From Candidatus Polarisedimenticolaceae bacterium (GTDB lineage: Bacteria; Pseudomonadota; Gammaproteobacteria; Chromatiales; Chromatiaceae), in the NCBI GenBank assembly GCA_021647945.1, contig JAKITT010000003.1, positions 1-64,000 of the forward strand: a DNA stretch of 64,000 nucleotides. The letters are read 5' to 3'. The notes below the pieces were generated by a model that worked only from the letters and a program-made list of their open reading frames with translations, was not told the DNA's origin and ran no database searches. Each line of letters starts with the position of its first letter. The first letter of the stretch is position 1. Positions 60,676 through 64,000 of the stretch are shown here, piece by piece. Position numbers and translations under genes: made by a program.

Positions 60676-61364
60676 GTTAACATGATAGCACGGAGTGCAT
60701 GTTATTCAATGGGTATGAGTATCGTGGCCTAACGAGGATGTAGAAAAACCCAATCTTGGCCAGAGAACTCCAGCCGTTCATTACTCAGCAGGCTTCTAGT
60801 CACTGACCGCCCGCATAGCGGGAGGCTTGAAAAAAGCCCCTAAAAGGGGCTATTTGTTACGTGCTCATGCTTAGGCAAAATAGCCTCCTAACGGGTTGGG
60901 AACAGATATAACCACAGAGAACACAGAGAAAAAAGTGTGTTGGATTCTCTGTGGTTTATTCTTGTTGGCCGTTACCATGAGGCCACATGCACGCTGGAAC
61001 GGCAGAGCCTTTTCAAGTCTCACCGGCAAAGCCGGTGGTTTACCTCAATTTAAATTAATCGACGCCATTGAACACTCTGAGCAGTCAATTTGGTTCACAT
61101 TCGACTTATTGAATGATATGTTCAAATCTACACGAACCTCATTCCATAAAAAACCGGGATATAGCTCACTAACCATCACAAGCATTCAATTGAGCTCGCT
61201 CTATTAAGCCCTCTCTAAGCGATCAAACCAGCCGTTAACCTGCTGACTAGATAAGACTAAAAGCAGATTCAGACCATGGCAGCCACTGCATAAAAGCATC
61301 ACCAGAAGCACACTTGGTATGCTTTCTGCATTAGCTTGCTCAAACCTCATTTGGAAATTTGTAT
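60676..61364. other. gene-free interval with repeats and a minus-strand terminator
   Basis: Contents: GCCTAAC at 60727-60733, a CCCGC/GCGGG hairpin at 60810-60822, the terminator hairpin at 60835-60851, a CCACAGAGAACACAGAG-type repeat (about 60911-60927) that pairs with TTCTCTGTGG at about 60946-60955, and ACCGGCAAAGCCGGT near 61020. A 103-codon frame at 60896-61207 crosses these repeats and is not credible. The last 150 bases should hold the promoter of the HEAT-repeat gene. Confidence 0.5.
60835..60851 (-). terminator. intrinsic terminator, minus strand
   Basis: AGCCCC (60835-60840), loop TAAAA, GGGGCT (60846-60851), followed on the minus strand by TTTTTTC. This is a good intrinsic terminator reading leftwards, but no minus-strand gene precedes it, so it is probably left over from a lost gene or part of a repeat. 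Confidence 0.7.
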
Positions 61365-63857
61365 ATGTCGCCATACCAACAAACCACTGAAGCTTTACGT
61401 AATCTTCTCACCACCGGTGATGAAGTTGATCGCTGTTACGCCGCCCGAGCCTTGGGCACCATGGGTGATAAGGAGGCTGTTGACCCACTCATTGAGTCTC
61501 TACGCGATGAGGACATTGATGTCTGCGTCGATGCTGTTGAGGCTCTTGGGCGCATCGGTGATATCCGTGCGGCCGCCTCAATTATTGAGTCATTAGAGAA
61601 TGACTCCAGTGCTGAGGTCTGTACTGTAGCGGCTACCACACTTGGATTACTGCATAGTGAAGAGGCCATTGATGCACTAAGACAAGTAATCATACAGCGT
61701 CCTGAGCGTATTGAATGGGATGATCAATGGGATCGCTGGTGGGATATTCAGCTTGAGGCGATCAAGACACTTGGTCAATTTGGCTACGAAAACAATGTAC
61801 AGATCCTGCTCGATATCATCGATGACGAGGGGCACCAGGATATTGAGTGTGAGCTTCTCGCCACCCTGGTACTCACCCCCGGCAAAGGGGTTGATAGTGT
61901 TATCAACAGATTGCAGGATAAGGAGTTACGGCCTCAAAAACGCTGGCGTGCCGCTCGTGCGCTCGGCAAAGCAGATTCTACCGAAGCGGTCACGGCGCTT
62001 GGTCGCGCACTTCAGATAGGCATCCCAGAGATTCGTGCCGAAGCGGCCGCCGCACTTGCAGAACAGGGAGCACAACGCTACCTCCGCGCCCTCCTCTTGC
62101 TACTACGCGATGAGAGTGAAGTGGTACGTAGAGAGGCGATCCGTGCAATCACCACATTAGCAGACAAAGCAGACGAAGAGAGTGAACTGCCTGAAGATCT
62201 ACTCTCACTGGTCACCGACCCCAGTGAGAGTGTACGCACCGCACTCTTCGAAACGCTGGCCAGCATGCTGAAGCATGGCAAAGAGCCGCTTAATGATGAA
62301 CTCTTCGAGGCCATCCTACCCAATCTCGATAGCAAAGATTTCAACACCGCCTGCGCCACCTGCACCCTGCTTGGAAAGAATGGTGATAACCGCGCAGTGG
62401 CACCACTCCTGGCACTGCTGGCGGACCATTCAATATATTTGATGACACGCCGTCAAGCAGCACTCGCACTGGGTGATATCGGAGACGATAGCAGCGAAGT
62501 CATTGAGGCATTGGCGCATGCGGTGGGTGACAAAGAGCAGACCATCCGTCTAGCCGCACTCTCTGCGCTCCGCTCACTCCATCGTGAAGATGCACAGAGC
62601 GAGACACTATCCACTGAATCAGCAGAGAGCATAGAGGCTGAGGAGGAGGCGGAAGAGAACGCGGTGCCACTGACCCCACTCGGCATCATCCTGGCCGCCA
62701 TACAGGGCAAAATAGAGATCAATAGCGAGAGAGCTGAAGCCACTGCAAGTGAAGAGGCAGAGAGCGAGACGGTCGAAGATGAAGCGGACATCGAGAGCAC
62801 TGAAGAGGAGAGCCTCGCCAACGATGATGAGAGCGCTGAAGGCAACACCTCACTCTCTGAGATAGCCGCAAAGAGTACCGACGAAGAGGCCAAACTGGTA
62901 CTACCTGAGCATAAAAATCGTGTGGTAGAACCCGGTGAATTCAACACCGCCCAATCAACCATGGATGCCATTGCACTTGATAACGTTGAAGTGACACTCG
63001 GCCTTCACGAAGCAGAAGAAGAGGAGGCACCACTCGACGAAGAGGCCGAACACTATCTCGGCGTCGCAGAAGATGGCAAAGCGCTGATGACACGTATGCG
63101 CTCCCATCGAGAAATCACCCCAAAACAGGATGTCCGCCTACTTGGCGTGCGCATACTCATCGGGTTAGATACCGAAGAGAGCAGCCAAGCACTGATTGAT
63201 GCCCTGAATGATGAAGATAACGCACTACGAAAAGAGGCCGCATTAGCCATTGCTGAGAGTATTGAACAGGGAGCCAAACACCCTCTCCTGATGGATTCAC
63301 TCGGCTCCATGGTGGCTCAACTGGCATTAGGTGAACGCGATCTGCGCCGCGCCTGCGCACGCGCTTTAGGCGTGTTAGGCAATCATGCCGCCGCCACTCC
63401 ACTATTAAATGCACTGCAAGATGAAGATATCAATGTACGCATCCAGGTGATGGAGTCACTGGCTCATCTGCTGGCACATGGAGATGACCCTGTCGCCTCC
63501 GACCACATGGTCACCGATCCGGTCTCCGCCAAAGTGGCTGCTGAAGCGATTGCTGAACAGTTAGCGCACAAAGAGATCAGCATTCGTGTGGCTGCCGCCC
63601 GCGCACTGGCCAAAATTGTTCAACTGGAAGAGGCGCAAGAGATCGCGCAGGAGATGATCGAAAAGACCATCGATTCCGCCTTTGAACAGGATGGTGAAGA
63701 GGCCCGAATACTTGGAAAAATCCTGCGTCAGGCAGAACTTGAGATGGTCACCAATAAACTACTCGCAAAGCTCAATGAGGCTGAAGATAGTGTTGTACGC
63801 AGTGTAGCAGTTGAGATGTTAGAAGAGTTATATAACCCAAAAACTGAAGCGGCCTAA
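61365..63857 (+). CDS. large HEAT-repeat protein with acidic central linker
   Basis: From ATG 61365 the product has about 830 residues. HEAT/PBS-lyase-type repeats of about 31 residues fill the first half (for example CYAARALGTMGDKEAVDPLI, DVCVDAVEALGRIGDIRAAA, RAARALGKADSTEAVTALGR, RQAALALGDIGDDSSEVIEA) and the last third (RKEAALAIAESIEQG, RRACARALGVLGNHAAATPL, RVAAARALAKIVQL). Between them (about 405-575) is a Glu/Ser-rich, probably disordered linker. No signal or membrane span is visible. HEAT solenoids are scaffolds or regulators; no partner is known. It is followed 36 bases later by a secreted protein with which it may be co-transcribed. Confidence 0.88.
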   Translation: MSPYQQTTEALRNLLTTGDEVDRCYAARALGTMGDKEAVDPLIESLRDEDIDVCVDAVEALGRIGDIRAAASIIESLENDSSAEVCTVAATTLGLLHSEEAIDALRQVIIQRPERIEWDDQWDRWWDIQLEAIKTLGQFGYENNVQILLDIIDDEGHQDIECELLATLVLTPGKGVDSVINRLQDKELRPQKRWRAARALGKADSTEAVTALGRALQIGIPEIRAEAAAALAEQGAQRYLRALLLLLRDESEVVRREAIRAITTLADKADEESELPEDLLSLVTDPSESVRTALFETLASMLKHGKEPLNDELFEAILPNLDSKDFNTACATCTLLGKNGDNRAVAPLLALLADHSIYLMTRRQAALALGDIGDDSSEVIEALAHAVGDKEQTIRLAALSALRSLHREDAQSETLSTESAESIEAEEEAEENAVPLTPLGIILAAIQGKIEINSERAEATASEEAESETVEDEADIESTEEESLANDDESAEGNTSLSEIAAKSTDEEAKLVLPEHKNRVVEPGEFNTAQSTMDAIALDNVEVTLGLHEAEEEEAPLDEEAEHYLGVAEDGKALMTRMRSHREITPKQDVRLLGVRILIGLDTEESSQALIDALNDEDNALRKEAALAIAESIEQGAKHPLLMDSLGSMVAQLALGERDLRRACARALGVLGNHAAATPLLNALQDEDINVRIQVMESLAHLLAHGDDPVASDHMVTDPVSAKVAAEAIAEQLAHKEISIRVAAARALAKIVQLEEAQEIAQEMIEKTIDSAFEQDGEEARILGKILRQAELEMVTNKLLAKLNEAEDSVVRSVAVEMLEELYNPKTEAA

Positions 63858-63892
63858 CAAGCCGTTAGATTAACCCATTAGGAGAGATCAAG

Positions 63893-64000
63893 ATGAAGAA
63901 ACTGCTCATTAGCACCACGATTGCTGGCCTCTGCGCAATGCCGCTGATTGGTCAGGCTGCGGCCTATAAAGAGGTTTCAGTCAGCAACGGCGGCAACATT
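63893..64000 (+). CDS. secreted protein, N-terminal part, cut by window edge
   Basis: AGGAGA precedes ATG 63893. The visible 36 codons begin with a Sec signal peptide (MKKLLISTTIAGLCAMPLIG, cleavage near QAAA) and continue AYKEVSVSNGGNI. The mature start, with a Ser-Asn-Gly-Gly turn, is like beta-sandwich periplasmic proteins, but too little remains to name a family. It follows the HEAT-repeat gene by 36 bases. Confidence 0.7.
   Translation, partial: MKKLLISTTIAGLCAMPLIGQAAAYKEVSVSNGGNI

Noticed and set aside
60801-60832. CRISPR type I-F repeat-like sequence (TCACTGACCGCCCGCATAGC onward)
   Set aside because: Only a single copy with several mismatches; no spacers, no second repeat and no cas genes.
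60896-61207. A 103-codon plus-strand reading frame
   Set aside because: It runs across a CCACAGAG-type palindromic repeat and a second hairpin, has no ribosome binding site and no recognisable protein sequence.
63852-63872. GCCTAAC...GTTAGAT, integron-like core sites at the end of the HEAT gene
   Set aside because: Only five bases separate the motifs, too few for an attC; it is a small chance dyad that includes the stop codon.

Overview
The window looks like part of a gammaproteobacterial chromosome from a denitrifying, probably sulfur- or otherwise chemotrophic, bacterium. The evidence is the conserved cmk-rpsA-ihfB and lpxK-Trm112-kdsB blocks, a clade-I type nitrous oxide reductase cluster, many c-type cytochromes, a MotY-like flagellar protein and a Kdo/lipid A pathway. 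I cannot name the genus from sequence alone.

Layout. 1-289 is the start of an IS4-type transposase running off the left edge. 630-9350 is a minus-strand lipid-metabolism block: patatin, two small membrane proteins, a GMC (cholesterol-oxidase-like) flavoenzyme, a membrane metallophosphoesterase, an acetoacetate-decarboxylase-fold protein and an alpha/beta hydrolase with Cys at the nucleophile position. 9614-18779 holds nadE, an envelope glycosylation group (GT9, PAP2-flippase fusion, GT39, VanZ-like), a MotY-like protein, yaeQ and a CvfB-like S1 protein. 19030-22043 is kdsB-Trm112-lpxK-exbD-exbB. An ArsB/NhaD-type permease with a CBS partner and an isoprenylcysteine-methyltransferase-type enzyme follow.

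24700-36928, all minus strand, is the nos region, transcribed nosZ-nosR-nosD-nosF-nosY-nosL, then a second NosL-like lipoprotein, a Cys-rich secreted protein, a cytochrome c lipoprotein, a decayed tandem copy of that cytochrome, a MITE-like palindrome and two further cytochromes c. The last cytochrome has an ethylbenzene-dehydrogenase-type heme-binding C-terminal domain. A perfect FNR box sits at about -41.5 from a predicted nosZ start site, so anaerobic induction is likely. Divergently placed are a CcsA/ResB-type cytochrome c maturation pair and a PhoR-like kinase.

44232-49695 is the most interesting unit: a tightly coupled operon of two ~50-residue single-span proteins (too short for usual gene callers), a highly divergent cytochrome-bd subunit-I-like membrane protein without any CydB, a diheme cytochrome c, and a triheme cytochrome c whose C-terminal half is paralogous to the nos-region cytochrome. 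It looks like an undescribed or poorly described quinol/cytochrome c redox complex.

50074-61364 is accessory DNA: an IS1595-type remnant, a CzcCBA heavy-metal efflux operon with His-rich and HupE-like partners, two genes interrupted by single-T frameshifts, a decayed czcB fragment, REP-like repeats, a CdiI-like immunity gene followed by an attC-like structure, and a HigBA toxin-antitoxin pair. 61365-63857 encodes a large HEAT-repeat protein, followed by the start of a secreted protein that is cut by the right edge.
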